Below are positions 37,502 through 50,115 of a stretch of DNA of 64,000 bases, one piece after another. The notes below the pieces were generated by a model that ran no database searches, was not told the DNA's origin, and saw only the letters and a program-made list of their open reading frames with translations. This DNA is from Hysterangium stoloniferum (Eukaryota > Basidiomycota > Agaricomycetes > Hysterangiales > Hysterangiaceae): the NCBI GenBank assembly GCA_015178975.1, contig WHVD01000145.1, forward strand, positions 62,001-126,000, given 5' to 3'. The stretch's first letter is position 1, and each line of letters starts with the position of its first letter. The position numbers were made by a program, and so were the translations under genes.

Positions 37502-39841
37502 TATAGAAAACTTTTATTTTCAATACTACTTAGATATGTATCCTTAAGGCTACTCGCATCCGATACAAATACTTCCTCAATATTAATTCAATGCTCTCTC
37601 TGACACCAATGACTCACCAGCTTTGTGCTGTATCTTTGATTTTTCCCCTTACATTCAATCTTGATCCTCTGTCTAAGCTTGAAATAAAGTCTTGTCAATT
37701 ATGGTCATTTCACAGGACGGCATATACACTGCTGTCGAGACAACCTGACCGAATAGTAATCCTCAGGACGGCACAATTACAATACGGATTGATTGGAAAG
37801 TCATAATTGCGGTTCTTTGTTAGATACCTTCTAACTGCAAATGCCAGCCATGTTCATAAAGGTGTCCAATTTCCTTCATGATTAGGTTATGTCGACGACA
37901 TACACTAAACGACACGAGCACCGTGAGCACGTGAAATGAGGAATTTTTCTTAGTGGGAATAGAATATTATTGAGCGAACAAAAATATGGTCGCAAGGAGG
38001 TTACCGTTTATCACCAAGATAAGCTCTTGGATTAGAAATCACTTCCCCAGTATTTACTAATAAATAGCTCATGCATGCACCAAGAAAATTATCAAGGAAC
38101 TCAAGAAAGTATAATTAACAATCACTAATAGACGTAAGCTGTATCTTAGCTTCACGTTCGTCTTTGTTAATTAATCCCACTTGGCAATCGACACCTGTCC
38201 TATTTCAAGATCGCATCCTCGATCGAGCCCGACATCACATTACCTCTGTCCTGATGTAGAGCAGAAGGTCGCCTCATATTCAGTGCATCCGGAATAATGT
38301 CAGAGATATTGATGTTTTAGTCTTAATATTAGATATTCTAGATTGGATATCATGCGAATATTTGAAGTGTCCGCATTAATCCACAGCTACCACTAAGTAT
38401 CAAGCACTCCTGTCAATTTAAATTTGATAGACTGAATAATTGTAGCGTCTACGAATTTCAACTCCCCTTCTGACCTTCACCCTGGTCAGGCACACTTGCA
38501 GGGCCTTTTGCCCTTTCCTCCGCACAATAACGGGCTTAGATGTTACCCCCTCGATCATTACATTCACAAGAAAAACAGCAAGCAGATGGCTCTTATGCCA
38601 GACAAATTCATCCGGTTAACGGCGCGTGTTGCCTATCACTTCCCGAACTCAAGCACCAGTTCCTTCCAACACAGCCGTAAGTTCCAGGTTAACGCCTTAC
38701 ATATTGCACTTAACTTTAGCCTGATAATCGACAGATGTCGGATAATAAACATGTCAAAACTGTAGTGCGTTAAGGCTGAGTGCAAGACGTCCGCACAGCC
38801 CGACAACCGCCCACCAATCCATCACAATGCAATCTCATCATCGAGAAACCCACAAACCACAATAATGCGAAGCGTCCCGACATAAATTAACAACTCACCA
38901 ACGCCATAGCTTGCCGTACGGTCTCCGCCTTTATAAATATATAAGAACATGCTGTTGGAAATGGTGTCATACTGCAGCTGTACTGACGTGTCTTCTGTCC
39001 TTCAATAAACCCACGGAAGCGCAACACACTTTGAAGGTTCAAGTTGCAAGACAAGTCAGCTTCTACACATGTCGGAAAGATGTTGTAAGTCATCCTTATT
39101 TACATGTATGCTTTCTAGTAAAAACTTTGACATAATACCCCTTGTTACTCGTACTGATCCTCGCATTTAATTCCCAAATCCGCAAACGACGAACACGCTC
39201 AGCCCATCCCTATATGATGATTCTTTTAAGACCTTGCTATTGTCAACTTTTTACATGTATCTGTCTATTTACAACTTGAGGGTCCGAATTTACTATACAC
39301 CATTTGGGATATGGCTTGAAGAAGGAATATGTACTTCGAGATGCCGACAACCGCACATTGGTGGACATCCTCTCTGACCGTGAGGACGTCCACTCGCATA
39401 ACTTCACCGGTCTCGTTACAATCTCATATAAATTAGGAGAACCTCGATGAGGGGTCTCTATAATAAGATGCTATAAGCATCATACCTTTGACTATTAGAT
39501 TATGATAACATACCATAAGTATGATATCATAACTCGTATACTTCAGACCAGTTCATGTGATGTGATAGTTATATTTAGTCTAAGGTTCCATAGTCCAGCA
39601 TATCTTAAAGGTTTATGCACTGCACAGACCATGTATACTAGTATATAGTTCGTTCCAGATGAGAGTAGAACCTCATCTGGAAGCCTAGTTATATCACCGG
39701 TTTAGTTCTACAGTCCTCGTACTGTGATTCCCAGGCTTGCAGATTCCAACATTGACCTGTGTGAAGGAAAAGTTACTACTAGCAGCACTAGCGCACTATT
39801 ACCGCTTTCCGCGTCGTAGCACTGTCTCCACACTTATGACC
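37502..39841. other. Long gene-free stretch
   Basis: About 2.3 kb without a supported gene. Frames up to 90 codons occur (for example near 38496 and 38911), but they lack family resemblance and lie in AT-rich, stop-dense sequence. No LTR, terminal inverted repeat or transposase was recognised. The last few hundred bases should be the promoter of the FAD monooxygenase. Confidence 0.5.
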
Positions 39842-42130
39842 ATGGCGGCCACTGTAAACTTCTCCATCATATTATTCGTCGTAATATTTTTCCTCTACCT
39901 ATGCAAACCTGTTTCCACCCATGTACGGAAATATCTTCGAAGGACATCCTCCGTTCTCGATGAGGTCTCCCTTTTATCCCACAACGTACATGATCAGGCG
40001 AGGTTACGCAGTACAGCTATCATTTGTGGTGGGAGGTGGGTAATTTACATTTGATTCCTCACTGTATGGACGCTCACCCCCGGAGCCCCTCACCGACAAC
40101 GAATCTGCTTCTCTACCTCATGATTCTTAAAATGCAGCATAGCGGGTCTGCTAGCCGCACGGATCTGCTCGCCCTATTTTGAAAGAGTCCTGATCGTTGA
40201 GCCCGAAGAATGGGTCGCTACGGAACAGGGATTAGAGGATAACCATCGTAATCAGTCTTATCCCACTCGCAGAGCACATGTCGCCCAGTATACTTCCCTA
40301 CATCAGTACCATTCGATCGTGACATTGACATTAGAAGCGCTATTCCCTGAATTTGAGCGTGAAGTTGAACGGGCAGGCGCGAGGTATGATACAATTAATA
40401 CCTCCTGCCTCTGTATTATGACATGTTAACAGTGACTCATCCGCGAATGTTATAGATTATCACCAAACGTATTAAACCTCCACTTCTCTGGCCTCCCGGT
40501 GTTACCCCCAGTAGAGTTTCCCCATTATGGTAACGGCATCTACCCCAGATCGTTTGCCATGTCAAGGCCCGCCTTCGAGACCTTACTCCGAAGAATGATA
40601 CACAGTACTTGTCCTAATGTTCGATACGTTGCAGGCAATGTGACGGATCTGGTTGTGGATCATAGCACCCATCAGTCTAACGTCGTTTCTGCAGTAAATG
40701 TACGGGCTTTGAGAGGGGAAGAACAAACTATCCAGGCGTCATTAGTAGTCGGTATATCACTCATCTACTCTCTTTTTTTTTCCTTTGTATTGAATCACCA
40801 CCCTGAAAGACTGCACAGGCCTCCAAAAAGGCGGACTACGCTGGCTAAAAGCCTCATCAGCCAACTTCACCGTCCCCCATGAATGTTCGCCGCTCAACGA
40901 GCTACGGATATCATACGACCACAAAATGGCATATACGACCTGTGAATTCGACGTGCCGGAACGGCTTTTCGTGCCTCTCCGACAATTAGGATTCCCTGGC
41001 GATTATACGACGGCGGCGAAGCTCTATGTACATTTGCCATTGCCCGCTGTGGACAATAGGTACATGGTCCTTGATAGATGCGAAGGGAACTATCGTGAGT
41101 GCTCGAAATACCGTGCACGCCGCGAACAGTGAGTTGCAACGTCCACAGTTCGATTAATGTGTGGTGGGTGGAATGTCCGCGATCGTATAACGAGTTATTC
41201 GGACATCAAAGCGTTTTTTGGCAATGTCAAACAGCTTCAACCGATGCCGTCATGGATATTAGATATGTTCGACTTGTTTGAAGCTGAGGATGTCCCGGTG
41301 TCGTATCATTATCTGCGTTCCCGTGAGTGCCATTAGCTCAAGATTGCTAGTATTGATTCTGAGAGACCAAATTGCAATTGATCCATAGCACTGTCAAGCT
41401 ATATCAGATACGACCTCGCAAAATGCCTGCCATCTAACTTCATCGCACTCGGTGACTCCTACATGCTATTAAATCCAGTCGCAGGGTAAGCATGCTGAAC
41501 CCTCATAATAACGAGCATCCACTTCCCCAAATAAAATAACAGCCAAGGCATCTCTGTTGCATGCGTTGAAGCGATCACCCTAAACACATTGTTAGCGGAG
41601 TGCACGTTGTCATCAGCTGCACAATCCCGAAATTTCAGTCAGAAATACTTTGCTTCTACGAGAAAACGCATCATGCACATTTGGTGAGTTTATCCATCCG
41701 GACACATTCGGTCATACGGAACTGAAAAAAAAAATGTCATAACAGGCAAGGTGCGAAGTGCACCGACTATGACTTCAATACCACCATTCCCATCCCAGGA
41801 GAAGCCCTCGAAAGCTCCGATTGGGCGGCTCGCATATATGGGGGCACTCTTATAAAGTTAGCACTCGAGGTATGTTATATTAATGACTGGTCTGTGCCTT
41901 TTCCTTGCTCGTATAACTCAGTGACATTCTGTATATCTGAATTGTCGTCGAATTAGGATGCCGAAATAAGTGGCGTTCTGTTCCGTCATGCGATGTGGTT
42001 GACACCGCCGACGGATATGTTTATGCCTTGGGTTATCCGGAGGGTGGTTTGGAAACTGGCGAGAGGGGTGTTTATGCGTTTCTGGAATGGCCGGTGGCGT
42101 CGGAAATCATGGACACTGGATGGAAAATAA
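39842..42130 (+). CDS. FAD-dependent monooxygenase/oxidoreductase with N-terminal anchor
   Basis: Predicted flavoprotein. The start at 39842 (MAATVNFSIILFVVIFF; an ATG at 39836 is also in frame) provides one N-terminal membrane helix. Then RLRSTAIICGG spans an intron to give GGSIAGLLAARIC, the FAD Rossmann GxGxxG-type motif. EPEEWVATEQG follows, then RPAFETLLRRMI and the conserved second-site exon that starts DCTGLQKGGLRWLK. LGDSYMLLNPVAGQGIS contains the GD motif of flavin monooxygenases (GDSxxxxxPxxGxG). The C terminus reads DAEISGVLFRHAMWL and ends SWTLDGK. Introns are about 55-100 bp. Similar to membrane FAD enzymes found across agaricomycetes, often in secondary metabolism. The substrate cannot be told from sequence. 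Confidence 0.85.
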
Positions 42131-42521
42131 TATTAAGTGTTATGTTCATACTTACGATAGAGATTTGTTTCTATTTGTTTCTTTTACATGTACCTTTGCA
42201 TAGGCGGCATCGATACCTGAAAGCTCCCACATCGAGATCCAAGAGGTGTGTGACAATATTAATCCTCAATCTAGAGTAAAAATATTCCATTATTGCGGTG
42301 TGAGACTAAAGAAGAAGCGACGTTGAAGGAACTAGGCTCTCTCGACATTCGCATCTGTCATATACGTGCCTCACGCTGTGGGCCTCGCGTAGTGCCTCAG
42401 TGCTTATTGGTATACTCGGAGTCTCTTAATCTACGTATCAAAGCACAAATCAAATTTGTTCATTCTAGCACAACATACAAAGAATCAGTATTTCGATACA
42501 CATCTCATATTCCGCCCCTCC
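42131..42521. other. Convergent intergenic region
   Basis: 391 bp between the stops of the FAD monooxygenase (plus) and the oxoprolinase-like gene (minus). No coding signal on either strand. It is too short to hold the missing HyuB half of the oxoprolinase. Confidence 0.65.
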
Positions 42522-45500
42522 TCAACTATACGATTCATTCCCCTCCTGCCCCCCTTTAATCGTAATAACCAAATGCCTACTCAATACCACCGCCTCCGCA
42601 TCTGGAACAATAACAATGGTCTGCGTCCCATCAACCACCATCGCCGGGCCAATCAGCACATCGCCCACATCCAGCCTGTCGAGTCGATACACAGGCGTAT
42701 CCGGGACCCTCCCAATATCCTCAAAGTACACACTATGCCTTGAGTCGATTTTCGAGGAAACGGTCGGGGAAACACGTCTGGAGAACGTAGAAATGGTAGC
42801 AAGCTCGGTGAAGACGCTGGGGCCGAGACTGTCGAATGTTTTACCGATGCCGCGTACCTGGCATTGTGAGAATGCATGGGGGAATGGAGCAACGAATATC
42901 AAATCCTAGTCATAACGCAAGAATACGCAACGGCGTACCTTGACATCTTCAACAACAATCCTCGCATCAAGCAAAAACCCAAACTCATGTTTATACTCTC
43001 TCTTGAACGCCCTATCAAACTCCTCCTCGTCCTCATCGTCCTCCCCACATTTAACCATAAGGGCCGTATCTGTCCCGTCAAATCGCATGTTCAGCATCCG
43101 CTCTACATGTGCCCGAGAGCCGGAGAAGCCCTGTCGTTTGAGCTCGGAAAGGACGGAGGAGGTGAGTGCGTCTAGGCGCGAGATGAGGTTGGGTTTTGTG
43201 AAGGGGTTGTAGGGCGTTGAACAGGGTTCTTGGAGCTCGAATGCGCTGCGGGGTGGGGGAAGGTGAGTGCATGAGTGAGGGAGGGGTGATTGGGGGCGGA
43301 GGGTGCGAGGTGCGGTGGAAGAGAGGAGAGGAGGATTAGTATTGGAGGGGTGAGCATGAATGGGTGGGCGATAGGTGAATGGGAAAGTGAAGGGAGGCGA
43401 AAACACACCGATCAGCCAGCGCAAGCCCATACGCAGAAAGAATCGAACTGTGTCGATGGATAAGAACAGTTTTGATCCCTAGTAATTGGGCGATTTCACA
43501 GGCATGTTGCCCTCCTGCTCCGCCAAAGCTTGCGAGGCTGTGTTATGTGACGTGGTTGTTAGCGAAGAAGGGTGAGGTGAGTGGGTGGGCGGGGGGGTAA
43601 GGTGTGAGACAAGGGAGCAAGTGCGGTGTACAACGAGTGAGTAAGCGGAATGATCCATAAGCCGACTTGCGAGGCGAATAGCTACGAGAAAACACACATA
43701 TGCTTAGACGTCGCGAATCCCCTCGACTCCGTTAAAGCCCGAATGGGTCTACACATTGTTTCGTTCGCAACTTTTATAAATCTATCCGTAAAACCAACTT
43801 GGAATCAGTAACATATTTTGCACCAGTAAGCAGTGAAGCGTGATAGTAAACGGGGGGAGCCTGAGGTAGGGAGAAAAACAACCAACTCACCCATACGCAA
43901 CCTCATCAACGCCCATCCCGACATCCCCGCCCCCACCCACGTCCTTATTAATTGCCTTCCTCAACTCCTCAAACGCCTTCAGACTCGCCTCAGCATCTAA
44001 CGGCTCCTTCTCCGACTTTCCAAAGATTTTCGGAAAATAAGACGGTAAAAGCCGCCCGAGGATGAGGTTCGCATCTGTTACAGCTAGTGGGCCTCCTTTC
44101 CTGTGGGGTGGAAAGGGAAGGAAGGGGTTGTGTGAGTTGTTTAGAATCATAATATGTTGCAATGAATTATTTAAAAACCCTCCTCGCAAAAACTCAACTC
44201 ACCGATAACAAACTGGCCCCGGCTCTGCACCCGCGCTCTCTGGGCCCGCCTGAAACAGCCCATTTCTCCAAAATAGTCTCGATCCCCCCCCTGCAGCGAC
44301 AGTGTTAATGTCGAGTTGTGGGGATTGAACCGTGATGCCGGCAGTGGTTGTCTCGTAGACTGTTTCGTAGCGGCCCGAGAAGCGGGATACATCCGTTGAA
44401 GTGCCGCCGACGTCAATTCTAATAGTGGTCGCGGTGGTGGGTGGGGTGAGTGGGACTCAGAGGGAGCATGGAAATGTCGATACGTACCCTATAACAGGCT
44501 GCTTCCGTTCCGGATCCCAACTCGTGAGTGCGTAGCCAACAACGCCACCGGCAGGGCCGCTAAGAATACTCTTCAACCCGGAAAAATTCTCGAGGTCCAG
44601 CAGTCCGCCGTCCGAGCCCATAAATTCGACACGTGGATCGCGCGGGTGGTCGTCTTCTTCACGAATTCCCGACGTCGCCTTCCCATCCACGCTCACCTTT
44701 CCTGAGCCCTTCCTCAACTTCTCATCGAACCCCTCAAAAAAGCCATCTAGATACTCCATAAGCACAGGGGTCAAGTACGCATCCGCCGTGCTGGAAACGC
44801 CTCTCGGGACCATCTTGATCATGGGAATAAGTTGGCTGGAAAGCGACACCTGTGTGAATCCGAGATCCTTCGCGATACGGCCGATGAGGAGTTCGTGATC
44901 TGGGTAGGTATAAGAGTGGGCAAGGACGACGGCGATGCCCGCATAACCTTGAGAGCGGAGCTCTTGGAGGGAGGCGGTTATGGCTGATACGTCTGTTCAT
45001 GGGAATAGGTTACTAGGATTCCTACGAGAGGAAATGCCATATGCGCACCAGGCTTCCTCATAATCCTGACAGCCTCCCCACTTAACCCTCTCACAACCTC
45101 ACCTGGTCCCTCCGCAACATTCTTACCATCCCACCCCGGCCCACTAAGCGCACGCGTCACCTCGCCATTTTCATTGAATTGGACAGCGTGTTCTGCGGCT
45201 TGGGGGTCGGAGCTGTATCCTGCGAGTGTGACGCGCTCGTCGACTTCGATCACGGTGCTGTAGAGCGGGGACGGGCGTCGGATGTTGAGGTCGAAGATGC
45301 GGGGGCGGGATTGGTTTCCTATCACGAGAAGATCCTTGGCAAAGGATTGATATTAGGATCAGAATGCGTATATGTTGCATGCGCACCTTAAATCCCTTTG
45401 TGATGATCAATGCGTGTTTATGCCCTTTTCTTTCTAACAAGGCATTCGTAGCCACGGTGGTAGAAAGACGTATATATTCTGCGAGAAGAGGTGATGGGGT

Positions 45501-45884
45501 GTCGTTGTCGTCGCCCAGGTCGTTACTCACCGATCTTATCTGTCGTGAGAATCTGTCCTCTGGGGATGGAAGTGCCATTAACGATCTCTAATACTCTTCT
45601 TATACCTTCAGTGGGTGCGTCACGATAGTTGGCGGGGTCTTGAGATACTGGTATATCATTAAACAATCATTGAATGAATAACTAATAATGGTTCAAAACA
45701 TACAAAGCTTGACGACAACCTCTTTCCTCTCATCTGGATTGTCGGGATCAGGATAAGATCTAGCTTATATATATCAGTCTAACTATCCGTATATTTAAAT
45801 AATATGAGATACATACGCATGAACGTCGCAGAAGGTACCACCTCTATCCGCACATATCCTTATTGACCTGTCGGGGACAACCAT
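42522..45884 (-). CDS. 5-oxoprolinase/hydantoinase A-like protein lacking the HyuB half
   Basis: Related to ATP-dependent 5-oxoprolinase, which opens 5-oxoproline to glutamate in the glutathione cycle. The start at 45884 gives [20 protein letters not shown]. Exons continue with [84 protein letters not shown] and [18 protein letters not shown]. Next is [20 protein letters not shown], then the ATP-binding-type [32 protein letters not shown] and [20 protein letters not shown]. The end is [20 protein letters not shown] and [11 protein letters not shown]. Eukaryotic oxoprolinases continue from here into a HyuB domain of about 500 residues; here a stop follows within about 10 codons and no HyuB is found downstream. 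Introns up to about 170 bp. Divergent from kish. Confidence 0.85.
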
Positions 45885-45967
45885 GAGAGCTGGGTATATT
45901 CACGACGTCATCATTACATAAGCCGTGCATTCCATAATCGCTCTCAGACTTTGACCACGACTTAGCC
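45885..45967. promoter_or_regulatory. 83-bp divergent spacer, oxoprolinase-like gene and kish
   Basis: The two start codons (45884 minus, 45968 plus) are 83 bp apart. Regulatory elements must be shared or lie in the first introns; kish has a 58-bp intron directly after its ATG. Confidence 0.55.
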
Positions 45968-46350
45968 ATGGTTAATATCTATTTTATTTTTATGTTTTTT
46001 TTTTTAACTGAGGGCATGTCTATTTCAGTCCGCGCTATTCAACTTTCAATCTCTCCTGTTGGTCATCCTCCTCATGATCTGCACATGCACATATGTTCGC
46101 TCGATAGGACCTCGTCTCATAGATCGTAACAAGGAGGGGTGAGTATCCTTCATTACATTTCATGGCTCACACATCAATATAATTTGGATTAGATTCTTGG
46201 GTTTATTCTTCATGTCTGCGCGAATAGGTATGTCAAATTAACCATACTGGATCTCCCGAGATTAATAAATCTCCCCACTTAGGAGAGAGGCTATCGCCAT
46301 ATGTCGCGTTATCCTGTGTCGCTATGGCCGTGACCATTTTGACTCAATAA
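45968..46350 (+). CDS. Kish (TMEM167/KSH1) small secretory-pathway membrane protein
   Basis: 71-residue homologue of kish, an early secretory pathway protein of the Golgi. Four exons (45968-45970, 46029-46138, 46193-46227, 46283-46350) sum to 216 bases. The first exon is only the ATG. The second begins [20 protein letters not shown] with the first membrane helix and [16 protein letters not shown]. The third and fourth give [20 protein letters not shown] and the second helix [12 protein letters not shown]. Length and every landmark ([16 protein letters not shown]-like, ARIGERxSPYVA) match the family. The splice pattern with a start-codon-only exon explains why no long frame is visible here. 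Divergent from the oxoprolinase-like gene. Confidence 0.92.
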
Positions 46351-46901
46351 AATACCACACATCATCGACATGCAATTACTGCTGGCAACTGCGGTGGGAT
46401 CAATATCGAGAAGACGCGTCAACTCTTCACCTAATTTATAAGCCAATCCTTACCCTACTGTATTTACATCCTACTCTCCGACTAGTAATAGTTGAGCCAT
46501 GTCAGAACGTCGGAACGTCTGAAGAAAGCTTGCAATATCTCTGAATTTTATCGGCCACGCCCAGCTGAATGAAAATCCTTCATCACTTAGATGAGAGTTT
46601 ATCATTGGCCATGTCATCTCAGTGTCGTGCGTAAGACTCGCTCACGCCTCCGCCTTAAGCTTCGATATTCACAAATACCCACACAATCTAACTCTAAAAA
46701 AAATGCCCATCTTATTTCTTATTAGCACAATACCACCAAGGGTAAGTAAGCCTTCCCAACTGCTGGGCTTCAATCAAACGCGCTCCAAGCCACACCGAGA
46801 TCGAGGATCCTTCTTCCCTCCCACCTAACATCGACGTCTGATCAACTCATTGCCAAAGTATTATTTGATTCTCCCTCCCCTTCCACCAAACACACCTCTT
46901 C
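46351..46901. other. Convergent intergenic region
   Basis: 551 bp between kish (plus) and the complex I 9.5 kDa subunit (minus). No coding signal. Expected to hold 3' UTRs. Confidence 0.5.
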
Positions 46902-47352
46902 CTACGGATCCTCATACCCCGTCACAGGTCTCCGCTGTCGTTTCGGTACTATCAACATGCCACCCAAACAATATGGTCAGCACATACAACTCGGAAAGCG
47001 AAACAAATAAACATAGCAAATCAAACGGAAGAGACACACACCCGGATACGACATCGGAACCTCCGCTGGCGAAACGTATCCCATCTTCGCCCTAATCGGC
47101 GGCACACCAATAAGCAGCACAGGGCTTAACAATCCCATGCAGAGAGACCAGAATATAACGGGTTTGTCGTGCGCCAGTTCGCGCTGTTTGGTTTGGGAGC
47201 GTGTTAGTTAAAGGTTGAAGTTAAAGTGAGCATTGTGAAGGATTGAGGAATAAGGGTAGGTGTGAAAATGGACGGAATGTATTCAGTGTACTTACCGTGT
47301 AGCGGAAGGCATTACGCCATGGTGTAAATATCGGTCTTAGGAGTCCAGACAT
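46902..47352 (-). CDS. NADH:ubiquinone oxidoreductase 9.5 kDa subunit
   Basis: Accessory single-helix subunit of mitochondrial respiratory complex I (fungal 9.5 kDa subunit, related to NDUFA3). Three exons on the minus strand (47352-47296, 47183-47042, 46948-46902) sum to 246 bases, giving 81 residues. The first reads MSGLLRPIFTPWRNAFRYT. The second reads RELAHDKPVIFWSLCMGLL with the membrane helix, then SPVLLIGVPPIRAKMGYVS and AEVPMSYP. The last is VPKRQRRPVTGYEDP. PPIRxKMGY and the ending GYEDP are diagnostic for this subunit. No separate targeting peptide, as usual for it. The short exons hide it from simple frame scanning. Confidence 0.9.
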
Positions 47353-47870
47353 CGCGGATGACTTGGACGATGAGAACTTGAATTCAGGCCGGGGCGCCCA
47401 TGTGTGTCCACACCCGTTCACGTTCAATTTATTTAAAACTAGCGTTTCATTTTTCATTACTTTGTCAATGATATCTTTTAGATGTAATTTATGGTATCTC
47501 TACACTCGCCGATTTATCTAAGTTTATTTATTTTTATTCATAGTGCAATCTACTGGGGAACAAATACCCCAGTCCGACTCGTGGTGATGGTTACTGGATC
47601 TGAATCGGAATCGTAGCAGGGGAAAATCCCTTTCCACACGCTGCTGCGGCTACTGAGCCACAGCCATTGTATGAGATGCGGAAAAGCAGATCTGTCTTAG
47701 GATCGCGGTGGGGCGAGCACTCCGTACGGCGGGCGAACGACGGGCCATATCGCTCCGAATCATAACTCACAAATAAAATCGGAGAAGAAGCGAATGACTT
47801 TCTTCATGAAAGACAGTCTAGAGTGATGGCGGATAAAGAATACATTACTATAGTATATGGGCGAGTGATT
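47353..47870. other. Upstream region of the complex I subunit gene
   Basis: About 520 bp separating the last single-copy gene from the first sequence shared with the tandem array. Contains the promoter of the 9.5 kDa subunit gene. No other gene is seen. Confidence 0.45.
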
Positions 47871-48917
47871 AAACAGCTCAAATTTAAACGTTGCGCCGAA
47901 CCGAATGTGGGAGATACTAAGCGAGCCTAACTCGCTTCATTGAAGGGAGCCAGAACCTGAAGCGAGACACAGTTCACAAGGACGGATAAGGAAAGACGTT
48001 GGTGCTATGTCCACCGCTGGGGTGGGAATGCGTGAGCCACTTACGCAACACAAGGTGTGTTTGGGCTGTGAGTAATAATAACTCTTGGTTCTAGGGGCAT
48101 GCTACCTCGATGCCAGGAGCACATGTTATTGCTCGGGACACCTTCCTAAATACAGAGACTTTTACCCTTCCTAAGATTTCAGTGCAAGACCTTCGGCATT
48201 GATTAGATACGTGGCCTGAGATGCAACATTGGAGTGCGCATCATCCAATGCCACGAGAGGTGCACGCACACCAGGCCTTCCTGGTGGTACCCCTTGAAGG
48301 CATTCTATTTGGCAACGATAAAGGACATGAATGCATTCAAAATTAATAGACGCTGGACTAGAAACAGCATGTTTGATAGTTATCCGATATGAACCTATGG
48401 CCAAGGTAGTTTACCCGTTTATCGATAGATAAGAGTGACAATCAGAATACATCGGATTGCCGCTCCATCAGACGATCTCCTGGGTATGCATGTTTTCGGC
48501 GAGGGAATTGCAGCAACCCCGACGCCGTTTACTATTCATGTAACAAACGCTTCGTGGTAAAAATACTTTTGGATTATTTACCACATTCGGGTGGTTTTTC
48601 GAGTCGACTTGAACAGGCACCTAGTAAATATATATGTGATGAAGCCCGGCTACTAGGGGGCGGCGCTGGAAACTGCACTCGTTCGGGCATGCGCCAGACA
48701 GGCGGCCACCACGTGCCCAACACGTCCTCATCGAAAGTGACTTCTATCACCCTTTCTGGCCATATACCTTCAATTTCATACACTGAATATCGTATTTGTC
48801 CACCATCTCCTTTGCATATCCAAAAGCAGAAAGAACGTGGAAAGCACACAATCTCTGGCTCCATCAACAGAACGGACATATCAGGATTGCGCATAATATC
48901 CCATAGAGCGCATCTCC

Positions 48918-50115
48918 ATGGGGCCGAATTCATTTAAAAGCTCGTTTGCAACATGGAAAGAAAAGCATATTTCCTTTAATCGCCCCCACTGGTCGTTCAA
49001 GACCTTGTCTCGCCCCTTGCTTCATTTATTTGGCATCTACCCAGAATTATCCCATCTACCAGCTTTAATGGAGTGCCCTACAGAACCCGTTAGCGTTGTA
49101 TACTGGGACGACTATCTTCGACGTAGCACAATTTCGGGGAACGATACCTTCTCTGGTCCTGCGTATCGCCAGCGAATGGAGAGCATGAAGGTATTGGAGC
49201 TACTTCGGAAGAAGGAGAGATCTGGTGTCAAGCACGAATATTTCGCTGTCAAAATTGACCATCCTGAGTGCGGTATTCGATATATACGCATTGAACGTGC
49301 TGGCGGTGATGTGGTCGACAGTAGCCCCGACAATAGCAGCTCCACGACGTTATCGGAGCCTTCGAGTTCTTCTAAACCCCGCGTGGCGAAAGACTCCGTC
49401 ACTTCGATTAAAAGTCTCCCCGACAACGACAAGACGATCGAAAAAGCCGTAGCGAAGCACATTCGCCTTGTCGATATCGCCATCGCCGCGAAAATAGTGC
49501 ACGACCACGACGAGAGGTATCGGGTTTTCAAGGGCCAGTGTTTTTGGTTTTCGGATATGATTATGCGGGTCCTAGAGAATTATTTCATAAATCCGGATGT
49601 CGATGGGAGCTTCGTAAAACTCCGGACTCTCGGACCTGACCTTGAACAGGAGGACGCGTATGCACCAAACTGGCAAGCCGAAGTGCTCTCAAAGGAAGGC
49701 GGGAAAGTGTCCCATATCCCTATCTATAGTCTCAGAAAGGCGGATGTCAAGGACTTGTCCGAGGTTTTCAAAAAGGTGTTGGAGGATTGTGCGGAAAAGG
49801 TATGATTCCTCTCCATTTTTCTACTTTATTGACCTAATTATCGTATGTATGTATAAGGTACAAGCTGAAGAGACAAAATTTCAGGAAATGGCTAATGTAC
49901 GGGAGCGGGCGAAGTTGGCAGAGCGGTTGCAGGAGGAGAAGATTACGTGGCAGGAGGAGAGGGTTGCGTTCGAGGAGAAGACTACTGCGTTGGAGGAAGA
50001 GAAGGTTACGTGGCAGGAGGAGAAGGCTACGTGGCAGGAGGAGAGGGCTGCGTTCGAAGAAGAAATTGCTCGACTGAGGGCTAATCAGCAAGCCGGCCCT
50101 TCACGAAGACGATGA
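48918..50115 (+). CDS. Tandem-array protein, copy 1 (unknown function)
   Basis: Two exons (48918-49799 and 49858-50115; 58-bp intron) give 379 residues. The function is not known. Residues 1-60 are rich in aromatic residues (HWSFKTLSRPLLHLFG). Residues 98-128 read KKERSGVKHEYFAVKIDHP then ECGIRYIRIERAGG, with His at 106 and 115. A Ser-rich linker covers about 134-160. Residues 182-223 hold IRLVDIAIAAKIVHDHDE and YRVFKGQCFWFSDMIMRVLE, a helix starting at Cys208. Residues 240-294 are LEQEDAYAPNWQAEV and SHIPIYSLRKADVKDL. The second exon is a coiled coil built from repeats (TWQEE, AFEEK) and ends QQAGPSRRR. The Cys/His arrangement recalls papain-like NlpC/P60-LRAT folds, as inference only. The ATG context is shared with the other copies. 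No signal peptide or membrane helix. Confidence 0.8.

Noticed and set aside
38887..39135. Short cysteine-containing frames in the long gene-free region
   Set aside because: Complementary frames on both strands, no spliceable extension, no conserved composition.
43172..43430. Pro/Ser/His-rich frames within the oxoprolinase-like gene as a separate gene
   Set aside because: The stretch fits a long intron (GTGTGT...CCCCGCAG) of the oxoprolinase-like gene; the flanking exons join in frame across it.
48574..48933. Minus-strand frame overlapping the start of array copy 1, with related frames before copies 2-4
   Set aside because: It crosses the start codon of the plus-strand gene and is only partly open in the other copies. 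Similarity among copies is explained by duplication.
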